A stretch of DNA of 11,468 nt from Candidatus Bathyarchaeota archaeon (GCA_009889585.1 WUQV01000246.1:1-11468), one strand, 5' to 3'; counted from the stretch's first letter, positions 1-7,966 are shown. Notes: generated by a model from the sequence alone, not told the origin. Translations and numbers: made by a program.

Positions 1-2285
1 ATTTGACGAAGGATGAGGTCTGCCAGCTTTTAACGGCCGCTGATTACGAAGGCGGCATCCCAGAGCCAGACGTAAAGGAGCCGAAGCCCCTTTGGTCAGG
101 GAAGAAAATATTCAGCTTATTTTTGCCGAAGGGCTTTAACCACGTAGCGAAGGCTAACATCTGTAGGAATTGTGAAGCATGTTTATATGAGGAATGTCCT
201 TATGATGCTTATATAGTTATTAAGGATGGGGAGTTAATATGTGGTGTAATTGATCGAAAGGCTATTGGAGCAGAACAACCAGGAGGTTTATTACATCGTA
301 TTACAAAGGAATATGGAGTAGATGAAGGAAAGAAATTCTTAAATAAGATTTGTCAATTGCTTAAGTCCTTTATAACTATGAGGGGCTTTAGTTATTCATA
401 TGATGAGGTAGAGCTTTCTTTAGATTCTAAAAGGAAAATAGCTGAAATAATGCAAAAATATGAAGGTCAAGTTCAAGAGTTAATTAATGAATATAAGGAA
501 GGAATTTTAAAGAAACTACCTGGTCAAACGTTAGAAGAATCATTTGAAATCTACGTAATGAATGAGTTGGCAGAGGCAAGGGATGAAGCTGGAGGAGTAG
601 CGGATGAAAGCCTTAGCCTTGAGAACTCTGGAATAATCATGACGGAGACTGGGGCGAGAGGCTCAAGTTTGAACGTAGGTCAAATGTTAGCTTGCGTAGG
701 ACAACAATCCATCCGTGGGAAGAGGATAATAAGAGGTTACGAGGGGAGAACGCTACCCCACTTCAACGTTGGCGATCCTTCGCCTAAGGCGAGGGGCTTC
801 GTTCGCTCTTCGTACCAAGAGGGGTTGAACCCCCTTGAGTTCTTCTTCCACGCGATGGGAGGTCGGGAGGGGCTCGTCGACACGGCTGTGAGGACTCAAC
901 AAAGCGGGTACATGCAACGCCGTTTGATCAACGCCCTTGAGCACTTATGGATCGAGTACGATGGAACGGTTCGAAGCCCAGCTGGAGACGTGATTCAATT
1001 CAAATACGGCGAGGATAGCGTCGATCCGACGAAAAGCTACCATGGAGCAGCCGTCGACGTAAGGCAATCGATCGAACGGATGAAGATGGAAGTAAAAGGC
1101 GAGCCCGCTTCAATGGAGTACATCGAAGAACGCGTTAAGGGCGTCGAGGGAATGCTGCCTCGTTCCTTAACCGAGGAGCTTAAGGAGGGGCTTAAGGCCG
1201 TTAGGCTTCCAAAGGAAGGGGTCGATAAAGCCGTAGAGCTAACGATCGAATGTTATAAACAAGCTCAAGTAGAGCCGGGCGAAGCCGTTGGAATAGTAGC
1301 AGCTCAATCAATCGGCGAGCCTGGGACGCAAATGACGTTACGTACGTTCCATTACGCTGGCGTAAGGGAGCAAAACGTAACCCTCGGGCTGCCTAGGCTC
1401 ATCGAAGTCATAGACGCCCATAAGGTTCCGTCGACTCCAATTATGACGATACGCTTAGATGAGGAGCATAGGAGGAGCCTCGATAAGGCGAAGGAAGTAG
1501 CCCGTCGGATACAACATACGTCTGTTAAGGACGTAGTTAAGAACGTTTACCGAACGGTATACGATGAGGAACGCGAAGGGATAATGATAGAGCTTAACCC
1601 CGTGGCTATGAAGGAAAGGGGCTTGACGATGGAAGATCTCGTGAAGTCGTTATCTTTGCCCGATTGTTCCGTTGAAGAAAAAGGTATCGACGCGGTTATC
1701 ATTAAGCCGATTAAACCTTTAGACTTAAAGAAGTTAATGGATAGGGTGTTATCCCATAGCATAAGGGGAGTGCCTAGGATAACTCAAGTTAGGATAGATG
1801 AAGAGGAAGGAGAATGGATCATTCGAACGGATGGATCGAACTTAAGGAAAGTCTTATACGTTCCTGGCGTCGATCCGACGAGAACCGAGACCAATAACAT
1901 TCACGAGGTCTTCGAGGTCTTAGGAATAGAGGCCGCGACGAGGGCCATAGTGAAAGAGGCTAAGGGCGTCCTTGAGGAACAAGGGTTGGACGTGGATATC
2001 CGCCACATAATGCTCGTCGCCGACGTCATGTGCGCGACCGGCGACGTTAAGCAAGTAGGAAGGCACGGCGTCGTGTACGAGAAAGAAAGCGTTTTAGCTA
2101 GGTCCGCGTTTGAACTCACCGTCTCGAACATCGTGGAAGCAGCCGTTAGAGGCGTTAGCGATTCGCTAAAGGGGGCGACTGAAAGCGTGCTCGTCGGCCA
2201 GACGATACCCATCGGAACGGGCTTGGTAGACGTTTACATGACGATGCAAACGGCTCCCGAGGGAAGCTCGGAGGCGTTCGAATGA
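1..2285 (+). CDS. rpoA: DNA-directed RNA polymerase large subunit, unsplit A'-A'' (3' part, start outside window)
   Basis: This is the 3' two thirds or less of the catalytic largest subunit of archaeal RNA polymerase (beta-prime/Rpb1 homologue). The frame is open from the first base (codons begin at position 3), and the TTG there is an internal Leu, not a start. Visible blocks, numbered from that codon: the FSLFLPKG segment near residue 37, a four-Cys cluster C54/C57/C60/C65, the bridge-helix region GGREGLVDTAVRT near 286-298, and the trigger-loop region AAQSIGEPGTQMTLRTFH near 433-450. The reading frame passes from the A' end (YGEDSVDPTKS, about 335-345) into the A'' start (about 370 on) with no stop, so the subunit is one polypeptide rather than the split A'/A'' pair of most archaea. 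The protein ends at GSSEAFE. The stop overlaps the next gene by 4 nt (ATGA). The stretch at about 165-590 is much more AT-rich than the rest. Confidence 0.97.
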   Translation, partial: LTKDEVCQLLTAADYEGGIPEPDVKEPKPLWSGKKIFSLFLPKGFNHVAKANICRNCEACLYEECPYDAYIVIKDGELICGVIDRKAIGAEQPGGLLHRITKEYGVDEGKKFLNKICQLLKSFITMRGFSYSYDEVELSLDSKRKIAEIMQKYEGQVQELINEYKEGILKKLPGQTLEESFEIYVMNELAEARDEAGGVADESLSLENSGIIMTETGARGSSLNVGQMLACVGQQSIRGKRIIRGYEGRTLPHFNVGDPSPKARGFVRSSYQEGLNPLEFFFHAMGGREGLVDTAVRTQQSGYMQRRLINALEHLWIEYDGTVRSPAGDVIQFKYGEDSVDPTKSYHGAAVDVRQSIERMKMEVKGEPASMEYIEERVKGVEGMLPRSLTEELKEGLKAVRLPKEGVDKAVELTIECYKQAQVEPGEAVGIVAAQSIGEPGTQMTLRTFHYAGVREQNVTLGLPRLIEVIDAHKVPSTPIMTIRLDEEHRRSLDKAKEVARRIQHTSVKDVVKNVYRTVYDEEREGIMIELNPVAMKERGLTMEDLVKSLSLPDCSVEEKGIDAVIIKPIKPLDLKKLMDRVLSHSIRGVPRITQVRIDEEEGEWIIRTDGSNLRKVLYVPGVDPTRTETNNIHEVFEVLGIEAATRAIVKEAKGVLEEQGLDVDIRHIMLVADVMCATGDVKQVGRHGVVYEKESVLARSAFELTVSNIVEAAVRGVSDSLKGATESVLVGQTIPIGTGLVDVYMTMQTAPEGSSEAFE

Positions 2286-2614
2286 CGAACGTCGATCGAG
2301 CTCTTTTGACGGCGGTGAAGACCGGGAAGGTTCTATTCGGGGCGAGAAGCGCCGTTAAAAGCGCTAAAATCGGTAAGGCGAAGTTAATCGTAATAGCGTC
2401 CAACTGCCCCAAAGGCGTTCGAGAGGACATAGAGTATTACTGTAAGCTTTCGGAGATTCCGATTTTAACTTATGGTGGAACGAGCGCTGACTTAGGGATG
2501 GCTTGTGGAAAGCCCTTTTCGATATCGGCGTTAACGATTAAGGCGCTGGGCGAATCCGACATACTTGATGTCATCGATCTTAAGGAGGCGACATCAAGGG
2601 GGTTTGAGGGTTAA
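2282..2614 (+). CDS. rpl30e: 50S ribosomal protein L30e
   Basis: A 110-residue protein of the L7Ae/L30e family and a component of the large ribosomal subunit that binds kink-turn RNA. Recognisable segments are the N-terminal helix (DRALLTAVKTGKVLFGA), the central KLIVIASNCPKG strand-turn, and the PILTYGGTSADLGMACGKP segment. The length is usual for archaeal L30e. The start ATG overlaps the rpoA stop, and a GGAGG lies 7 nt upstream at 2270-2274 inside rpoA, so translation is probably coupled. The order rpoA-rpl30e-nusA is a classic archaeal arrangement and supports the assignment. Confidence 0.95.
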   Translation: MTNVDRALLTAVKTGKVLFGARSAVKSAKIGKAKLIVIASNCPKGVREDIEYYCKLSEIPILTYGGTSADLGMACGKPFSISALTIKALGESDILDVIDLKEATSRGFEG

Positions 2615-2617
2615 GCC

Positions 2618-3052
2618 ATGCCGGGGATAAGGTTCACTAAGACTGAGATGCAATATATAGCTTTATTTGAAAGTGTAACGAATGTAACTGTACGTGATTG
2701 TATAGTAGATGAGGAGGATGAACGAGTTATACTAGTAGTAAAGGAAGGAGAGGCAGGTATGGCAATAGGAAGAAAGGGAAGGAATGTACGCTTACTTGAG
2801 GAGATGAGTGGAAAGAAATTTGAAATAATAGAATACTCTGAAAATCCAGCTCAATTCATTAAGAATGCCTTAAAGTCGGCGAAGGTGAGGGAGGTGCGTA
2901 TAACTAAGCGATCGAATGGGAAGACGATAGCCGTTGCCGCAGTAGACCCGAGGTACAAGGGGATAGCTGTAGGAAAGGATGGAAGGAATGCTGAACGATT
3001 AAGGTTCTTAATGAAGAGGTACTTTCAGATGGAGGATGTATCAATCGTATGA
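2618..3052 (+). CDS. nusA: Archaeal NusA-like transcription factor (two KH domains)
   Basis: A 144-residue protein matching the short archaeal NusA, which has only the two KH RNA-binding domains and lacks the N-terminal polymerase-binding and S1 parts of bacterial NusA. The KH signature GxxG loops are GRKG at residues 51-54 and GKDG at 119-122. The role in archaeal termination or antitermination is inferred from the family. The start ATG follows the rpl30e stop by 3 nt, with GAGGG 7 nt upstream at 2606-2610. In many archaea rps12 comes next; here the string ends and a convergent hdrA begins one base after the stop. The first half (about 2640-2860) is AT-rich relative to rpl30e. Confidence 0.93.
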   Translation: MPGIRFTKTEMQYIALFESVTNVTVRDCIVDEEDERVILVVKEGEAGMAIGRKGRNVRLLEEMSGKKFEIIEYSENPAQFIKNALKSAKVREVRITKRSNGKTIAVAAVDPRYKGIAVGKDGRNAERLRFLMKRYFQMEDVSIV

Positions 3053-3053
3053 C

Positions 3054-6000
3054 TTAAACCTTTTTACGAACGAGCATCCTTTCTATATAAGGCTTTAATT
3101 TATCGTTTTCAGCTTTTATCCTCCCCTTACCTAAGGCCTTCATTTGATCATTCATCTCCTTAATTATTCCAGCGAATTTTAAACCTTCAGCAGCAGATAC
3201 ATAATCTATCCTCAACCTCTCTGGGCTCATCCCAAGCTTAACTAACATTCCATGCAAAGATTCCATCCTTGCCTTCATCTTCCAATTCCCGCTTATGTAA
3301 TGACAATCGTATGGAAGATGGCAAGCCGCCACTAAAACCATGCCAACCCCTAGCCTAAACGCCTCTAAAACGAAGTCCCTATCGACTCTACCTGAGCACA
3401 TAACCCTTATAGGCCTAACGGTAGGCGGATACTCGAATCTACTAGTGCCAGCTAAATCAGCTCCAGCATAACTACACCAATTGCAAAGGAACGCTAAGAT
3501 TTTATCATCAGCTCCTTCCTCTAAGGAAGCCCTAATTTGGCTAAGGATTTGAGCATCGGTGAAGTGCATTTGAGTTATCGCGTCCGCCGGGCATTCCGCT
3601 GCGCACGTGCCGCAACCGTGGCACATGGCGGCTACGACGAAAGCCGGCTCGCCAGGCTCGACCTTAATGGCGCCATAAGGGCATTTTTCGGCGCAAACGC
3701 CGCATTTAACCTTAGTATTTCGACAGCTCGCCTTATCGACGATGGCGACGATGGGCTCTATCGCCCATTCCTTCTTCGAAAGTATCGTAGCCGCCCTTGC
3801 TGCAGCAGCGCTACCTTGTGCTACGCTATAAGGTATATCCTTCGGGCCTTGACAAGATCCCGCTAAGAATATCCCATCCATCGCCGTATCGATCGGCTTA
3901 AGCTTCGGATGGCTCTCCATGAAGAACCCATCCGTTCCACGAGGTATGCCTAATATCCTAGCGAGGTCGGCTGAATCAGCCTTAGGGACGGCAGCCGTTT
4001 GTAAAACTACCATCTCTGCTTTAATCTCGATCGGCATACCTAAGGCCATGTCCTCCGCTCGAATGATAAGGTCCTTCGTCTCAGGAACTTCCTCTAACTT
4101 GCTTACCCTCCCTCTAATGAAGATAGCGCCTAACTCACGAGCCCTACGATAGAACTCCTCATAACCTTTAAAGTGAGTACGCATATCCATGAAGAGAACG
4201 TAAGCCTCTATTTCATCTCGATATTTCTCCTTTAACATAACGACGTGCTTCAACGTATACATACAACAAATTCCAGAGCAATATTCATACTTATTCACAT
4301 CGCGAGAGCCTACGCATTGTATAAACGCTATTGAATGAGGCTTCTCGCCATCTGAAGCCCTTACGACCTTTCCACCAGTTGGACCAGCTGCAAGAAGTAA
4401 ACGTTCAAGCTCAAGCCCTGTAATGACATTATCATATTTCCCATAACCATATAATGAATCATCATATGGCAAATATATATCATAACCAGTTGCAACGATA
4501 ATAGCGCCAACGTCTAACTCTAATTCCTCCGATTGTTGATTGAAGTCTATTGCTTGTCTTGCTCCACATGCTTCTACACATTTATAACATTCGATGCAAT
4601 AATCGCGATTGATTGTGTAAACGAGTGGGACGGCTTGATCAAATGGCACTGAGATCGCCTTTCGAACTCCAAGGCTTAAATCCCATTCGTTAGGATATTC
4701 AATCGGACAAACGTCACGACATTCACCGCAACCAGTGCAATTATCAACAATAATATAACGTGGCCTCTTTCGTATCTTTACCCTAAAGTTGCCTACGTAA
4801 CCACTTACGCTAACTAAGTCAGCATATGAAATTATCTCAATATTAGGATGACGACTAACATCTACCATACGAGGTCCTTCAATGCAATTACTCACCACGA
4901 ATGTGCCCTTCGGAATAAAGTTATGAATTCCATCTACCGTTACATCATATACGTAATCGCAGTCGCAGGGGATCTCTCTAACTTCTCTCACCTTGTCGAG
5001 GAAGAAGTCCGAATTATACATGCATTTAAGCTCTATTAAGTCCGGATCATCAGACTTAATGCTGCCCTCTAAAAATTCTATCATCCTACTGAGGTTGTCC
5101 AATGTAATCCTGCACTCTTGCTTTATTATCCTCCTTACATTTGTAGCAGTGAGCGACAATTTGCTTATCTGCAAATTATACCTTCTCAATAGATTTCCTA
5201 TCAATAAGCCACATTTTAGCGGGAGCTCATCGAATAGACTTTCCTTAACCCTTTTATCCTCACATATCTTAACAGCTTCTTCGAATACCTTTCTCTTCTC
5301 CGGATGATCAGAACCAACGGATTCGATGAATTTGAGGACATCTAGCTTATTTGAGATATCCACTATTATCCTTTCATTCAATTCATATACCTTGCTAATA
5401 ATCCCCAACCTTTTTAACAATAAATGCAAACCATATGCAAATTCATAGTCATCCTTTCCAAGATCGAAGTTTATCTTGACTAAGGTACATCCGCCTTCAT
5501 CTTTAAATCGAATACATCCATCTCCATCGAACACCCCTCTAAGGAAGGCTGATATTGTGCTTTCTCTCAATTTTAATATTGGAGCTAACCTGCCTTTTAT
5601 ATCCAAAGACGTGGCTATCTGCATCAGTACTTTATTCTTGACTTGAATTATAGTCCCAACCCCTCGCGCTCCGCCCTCTGGTTCTATGAACCATTTGCCA
5701 TATGACCTATTTGAGAAGTACTTTTTATATAGCTCTATGAAGAGCTCTATCAGCTTCTCATTTGTATTACAAAATCTTATTTCCTTACCCTTTAAACTCC
5801 CATTAGAAGCTAATAATCCCAATAGATACATAAGGTTTTCATCAAGCACTTGAGATACAATCCTCATTTTCTTCCCAGCTCCTCTATATGTTAGATGATG
5901 AATTCTCCTTTTGATAAAGTCCCAATCAAGTTCTACAGCATGACATATACCCTTGATCTCTCGTATTGATAGAAATCTACCTTTACCTAAATTTCTATAG

Positions 6001-7112
6001 TTCAAGTTAAGAATCTTAGCTGCTTTCATCAAGCTTCCAAATCTCTTACGTAATCTTGCCTTCAATTCCTTTAAAAGATCTTCATCTGCTATTTTAATAT
6101 CATAAGATAACAAATCTACAATCCAGTATATGCTCGGCTTATCTAGGATAATCTTTCTTGGAGCATAAACTCTATCACCTAGCTTAAGCTGTTCACATCT
6201 CATCCATGCAGGCCCATTCTTTGAATCGATTAATATTGGATGATCTGGAGTAAACCTAACCTTAGCTCCCATGCTAGTCCTAACCTCTATCAACCTATTA
6301 GGTGCAGGAACCTTATACACTTTAATTATCCTTCCAGATTTTAATTTCCAATCGCTAAATCCATATACATCTAGAGTCTTAAGATCCATTTCAGGATTTT
6401 TCAATAAGCTTTTCGCAAGATTTTCCATGGAGATTAAACTTCCATCTCCTAAGATAATCTCCTCATCTCCAGGCATACATATTGAGCAATCTAAAGTTGG
6501 AAATGTCTTATCTAATTGAGCCATACGCCCACCTATGCTCTCCCCTTTCTCTAAGAGGTATACTTTGAAGCCCATCTCTGCTAAGTCTAACGCAGCATTA
6601 ATACCAGCTATTCCGCCTCCAATTACGAGGGCTTTATTCGTAACTGGAACCTTTATTATCTCTAGCGGTTGAAGCAACCTCGCTTTAGCAACTGCTACCT
6701 TTATTATATCCTTAGCCTTTTTCGTTGCTTCCTCAGGTTCACGGCTATGACACCATGAGGAGAACTCCCGTATATTAGCCATCTCGAATATATACGGATT
6801 CAAACCAGCTTCTGAAACGCACTTCCTAAACGTCGGCTCATGAAGCCTAGGTGAACAAGCGGCTACGACCACTCGATTAAGCTTATGCTCCTTTATAGCC
6901 TTCCTTATTTCATCTTGTCCTGGATCAGAACAAGTATAACGATTATCCTTTACGAAAATAACATTTGGCAAGCTCTTAGAATATTCACATAACTCCTTTG
7001 GAGAAATCACCCCAGCTATATTAAGACCGCAATGGCATACGAAGACTCCTATACGTGGTTCTTCATTAATAAGTTGAGGATTAGACCATTTAATAGGCTT
7101 AATATTCATCAT
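3054..7112 (-). CDS. hdrA: HdrA-MvhD fusion (CoB-CoM heterodisulfide reductase-like iron-sulfur flavoprotein) interrupted by an intein
   Basis: The precursor is 1352 residues; removing the intein (212-742) leaves 821, near the size of fused HdrA2-type proteins. In order: N-terminal HdrA domain (FVCHCGLNIAG, about 20-34); FAD-binding Rossmann motif GGGIAG at 165-170; LDCSIC ending at the intein junction; ferredoxin motifs C792/795/798/802 and C839/842/845/849; a further Cys group C933/945/949/950; a C-terminal pair of [4Fe-4S] motifs (C1130/1137/1140/1144 and C1164/1167/1170/1174); and an MvhD domain (about 1200-1340, with C1210/C1213, C1239, C1264, C1270). HdrA is the electron-bifurcating subunit of cytoplasmic Hdr complexes, and MvhD passes electrons from a hydrogenase or formate dehydrogenase. 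The gene overlaps the polyferredoxin stop by 4 nt. GGAGG lies only 2 nt before the first ATG but 5 nt before the second (7107-7109), so the second Met may be the real start. HdrB and HdrC are not in the window. Confidence 0.95.
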   Translation of the reverse strand: MMNIKPIKWSNPQLINEEPRIGVFVCHCGLNIAGVISPKELCEYSKSLPNVIFVKDNRYTCSDPGQDEIRKAIKEHKLNRVVVAACSPRLHEPTFRKCVSEAGLNPYIFEMANIREFSSWCHSREPEEATKKAKDIIKVAVAKARLLQPLEIIKVPVTNKALVIGGGIAGINAALDLAEMGFKVYLLEKGESIGGRMAQLDKTFPTLDCSICMPGDEEIILGDGSLISMENLAKSLLKNPEMDLKTLDVYGFSDWKLKSGRIIKVYKVPAPNRLIEVRTSMGAKVRFTPDHPILIDSKNGPAWMRCEQLKLGDRVYAPRKIILDKPSIYWIVDLLSYDIKIADEDLLKELKARLRKRFGSLMKAAKILNLNYRNLGKGRFLSIREIKGICHAVELDWDFIKRRIHHLTYRGAGKKMRIVSQVLDENLMYLLGLLASNGSLKGKEIRFCNTNEKLIELFIELYKKYFSNRSYGKWFIEPEGGARGVGTIIQVKNKVLMQIATSLDIKGRLAPILKLRESTISAFLRGVFDGDGCIRFKDEGGCTLVKINFDLGKDDYEFAYGLHLLLKRLGIISKVYELNERIIVDISNKLDVLKFIESVGSDHPEKRKVFEEAVKICEDKRVKESLFDELPLKCGLLIGNLLRRYNLQISKLSLTATNVRRIIKQECRITLDNLSRMIEFLEGSIKSDDPDLIELKCMYNSDFFLDKVREVREIPCDCDYVYDVTVDGIHNFIPKGTFVVSNCIEGPRMVDVSRHPNIEIISYADLVSVSGYVGNFRVKIRKRPRYIIVDNCTGCGECRDVCPIEYPNEWDLSLGVRKAISVPFDQAVPLVYTINRDYCIECYKCVEACGARQAIDFNQQSEELELDVGAIIVATGYDIYLPYDDSLYGYGKYDNVITGLELERLLLAAGPTGGKVVRASDGEKPHSIAFIQCVGSRDVNKYEYCSGICCMYTLKHVVMLKEKYRDEIEAYVLFMDMRTHFKGYEEFYRRARELGAIFIRGRVSKLEEVPETKDLIIRAEDMALGMPIEIKAEMVVLQTAAVPKADSADLARILGIPRGTDGFFMESHPKLKPIDTAMDGIFLAGSCQGPKDIPYSVAQGSAAAARAATILSKKEWAIEPIVAIVDKASCRNTKVKCGVCAEKCPYGAIKVEPGEPAFVVAAMCHGCGTCAAECPADAITQMHFTDAQILSQIRASLEEGADDKILAFLCNWCSYAGADLAGTSRFEYPPTVRPIRVMCSGRVDRDFVLEAFRLGVGMVLVAACHLPYDCHYISGNWKMKARMESLHGMLVKLGMSPERLRIDYVSAAEGLKFAGIIKEMNDQMKALGKGRIKAENDKLKPYIERMLVRKKV
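3061..3065 (+). terminator. Possible T-run terminator for the rpoA-rpl30e-nusA operon
   Basis: Five consecutive T on the plus strand begin 8 nt after the nusA stop, inside the 3' end of the convergent hdrA. Archaeal RNA polymerase often terminates at short U tracts, so this is the best candidate site. No hairpin is evident. Confidence 0.35.
4887..6479 (-). mobile_element. HdrA intein with two-motif LAGLIDADG homing endonuclease domain (531 aa)
   Basis: In-frame insertion spanning HdrA residues C212 to N742; the +1 extein residue is C743. Block A is CMPGDEEIILGDG, starting with the nucleophile Cys1. Block B is TPDHPIL with T288 and H291 (TxxH). The LAGLIDADG motifs are YLLGLLASNG (429-438) and FLRGVFDGDG (523-532). 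Block F is VYDVTVDGIHNFI and block G is GTFVVSN followed by C. Joining the exteins restores TLDCSI-CIEGPRMVDV, the continuous HdrA sequence, so the boundaries are well supported. A basic stretch at about 350-410 and the tail at about 600-700 may bind DNA. Deviations: Ser instead of His before the terminal Asn, and Asn437 where the first endonuclease motif usually has its catalytic Asp. The DNA is AT-rich, but so are the adjoining extein parts. Confidence 0.95.
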
Positions 7113-7966
7113 ACCCTCCTCTTTACAGAATCTATAGCTTTTACAGATCCTCTAATCTTTAAATCCTTACTCATTATCAAAGTAGATGTAACTTTTTCTA
7201 AAGCCTTATGCCATGTTCCAGATCTAACATAAGTACATAAAATGCCCGTCCTACTTAATTTTAAAGCTTCACTAACCGGACATATAAGTTTGCAAACCCC
7301 ACAATATACACATAATAACTCATTTACATATATCTTTCCATCACTAATATATAATGCACCCATTATTGGACAAACATTTAAACAATCTTGACAATCATCT
7401 GGACATTTCTCCTGCCTTATAATAAGCTTACCATAAAATATCCTTCTAACTCTTATAGCATCTTTTGGACATTTTAACTCACATAATCGACAAGCAGGAC
7501 AATTTTCCTTTTTAACTTCTACTTGCACTATGGAATTAATCACTTTAACTTTAATAAGATTTAATGGACAAGCTTTTTCACATTCTATACAATCAAGTGG
7601 ACATCTACTCGTATCCACAGTTATATCTCTTATTAACTGTGGAAAAGTCTCTTTATCAACAGACATATTAAACCTATTTCCATTAAGCTTTATTTGAATT
7701 GCTCCAAAGGGGCAAATAGAATCACATAATCCACAGTAAAAACACTTTTTTTCATCTATATTTATCATTGGTCGCTTAACTTTACCCTTTTCCTCTCTCT
7801 GAGGTATTTGGATTCTTATCGCTTCCACTGGGCATATAGACTTACAAAGCTCACAACCAACGCACAAACCCTTATCTAATGTAAGCGAATAATGGCGTAT
7901 GTGGTGCAACCTCTTTATAATGAGCTCATTCTCGTTCTCCTCACGGAATAGCTTCATCGGGGACAT
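7109..7966 (-). CDS. Polyferredoxin with six [4Fe-4S] cluster motifs
   Basis: A 285-residue iron-sulfur protein with six complete cysteine quartets: C35/38/41/45, C75/78/81/85, C122/126/129/133, C156/159/162/166, C188/192/195/199 and C219/222/225/229. Each ends in CP (24 ligand Cys). The third and fifth have the wider C-x3-C-x2-C-x3-C spacing, a pattern also seen in polyferredoxins of the FwdF/MvhB kind. I see no signal peptide or membrane segment, so it should be a soluble electron carrier or wire. The last 50 residues have no cluster motif and are basic. It precedes hdrA with a 4-nt overlap, so it most likely delivers electrons to, or takes them from, the HdrA-MvhD protein. The start ATG has no Shine-Dalgarno but sits just downstream of a well-placed BRE/TATA, which suggests a leaderless mRNA. 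The gene is AT-rich. The exact subfamily is unsure. Confidence 0.88.
   Translation of the reverse strand: MSPMKLFREENENELIIKRLHHIRHYSLTLDKGLCVGCELCKSICPVEAIRIQIPQREEKGKVKRPMINIDEKKCFYCGLCDSICPFGAIQIKLNGNRFNMSVDKETFPQLIRDITVDTSRCPLDCIECEKACPLNLIKVKVINSIVQVEVKKENCPACRLCELKCPKDAIRVRRIFYGKLIIRQEKCPDDCQDCLNVCPIMGALYISDGKIYVNELLCVYCGVCKLICPVSEALKLSRTGILCTYVRSGTWHKALEKVTSTLIMSKDLKIRGSVKAIDSVKRRV

Noticed and set aside
3..5. TTG at the window edge as the start of rpoA
   Set aside because: The homology begins in the middle of the A' part, and the frame is open to the window edge, so this is an internal Leu codon.
3537..4152. Plus-strand open frames of 77-109 codons opposite hdrA
   Set aside because: They lie opposite a well-supported gene, match no known domain, and have the composition expected of a complementary frame.
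4887..6479. Group I intron or other RNA-level insertion in hdrA
   Set aside because: The insertion is in frame throughout and shows splicing blocks A, B, F and G at the protein level, so it is an intein.
4884..6488. Selenocysteine in HdrA, as in some methanogens
   Set aside because: The relevant positions are TGT or TGC cysteine codons and there is no in-frame TGA in the gene.
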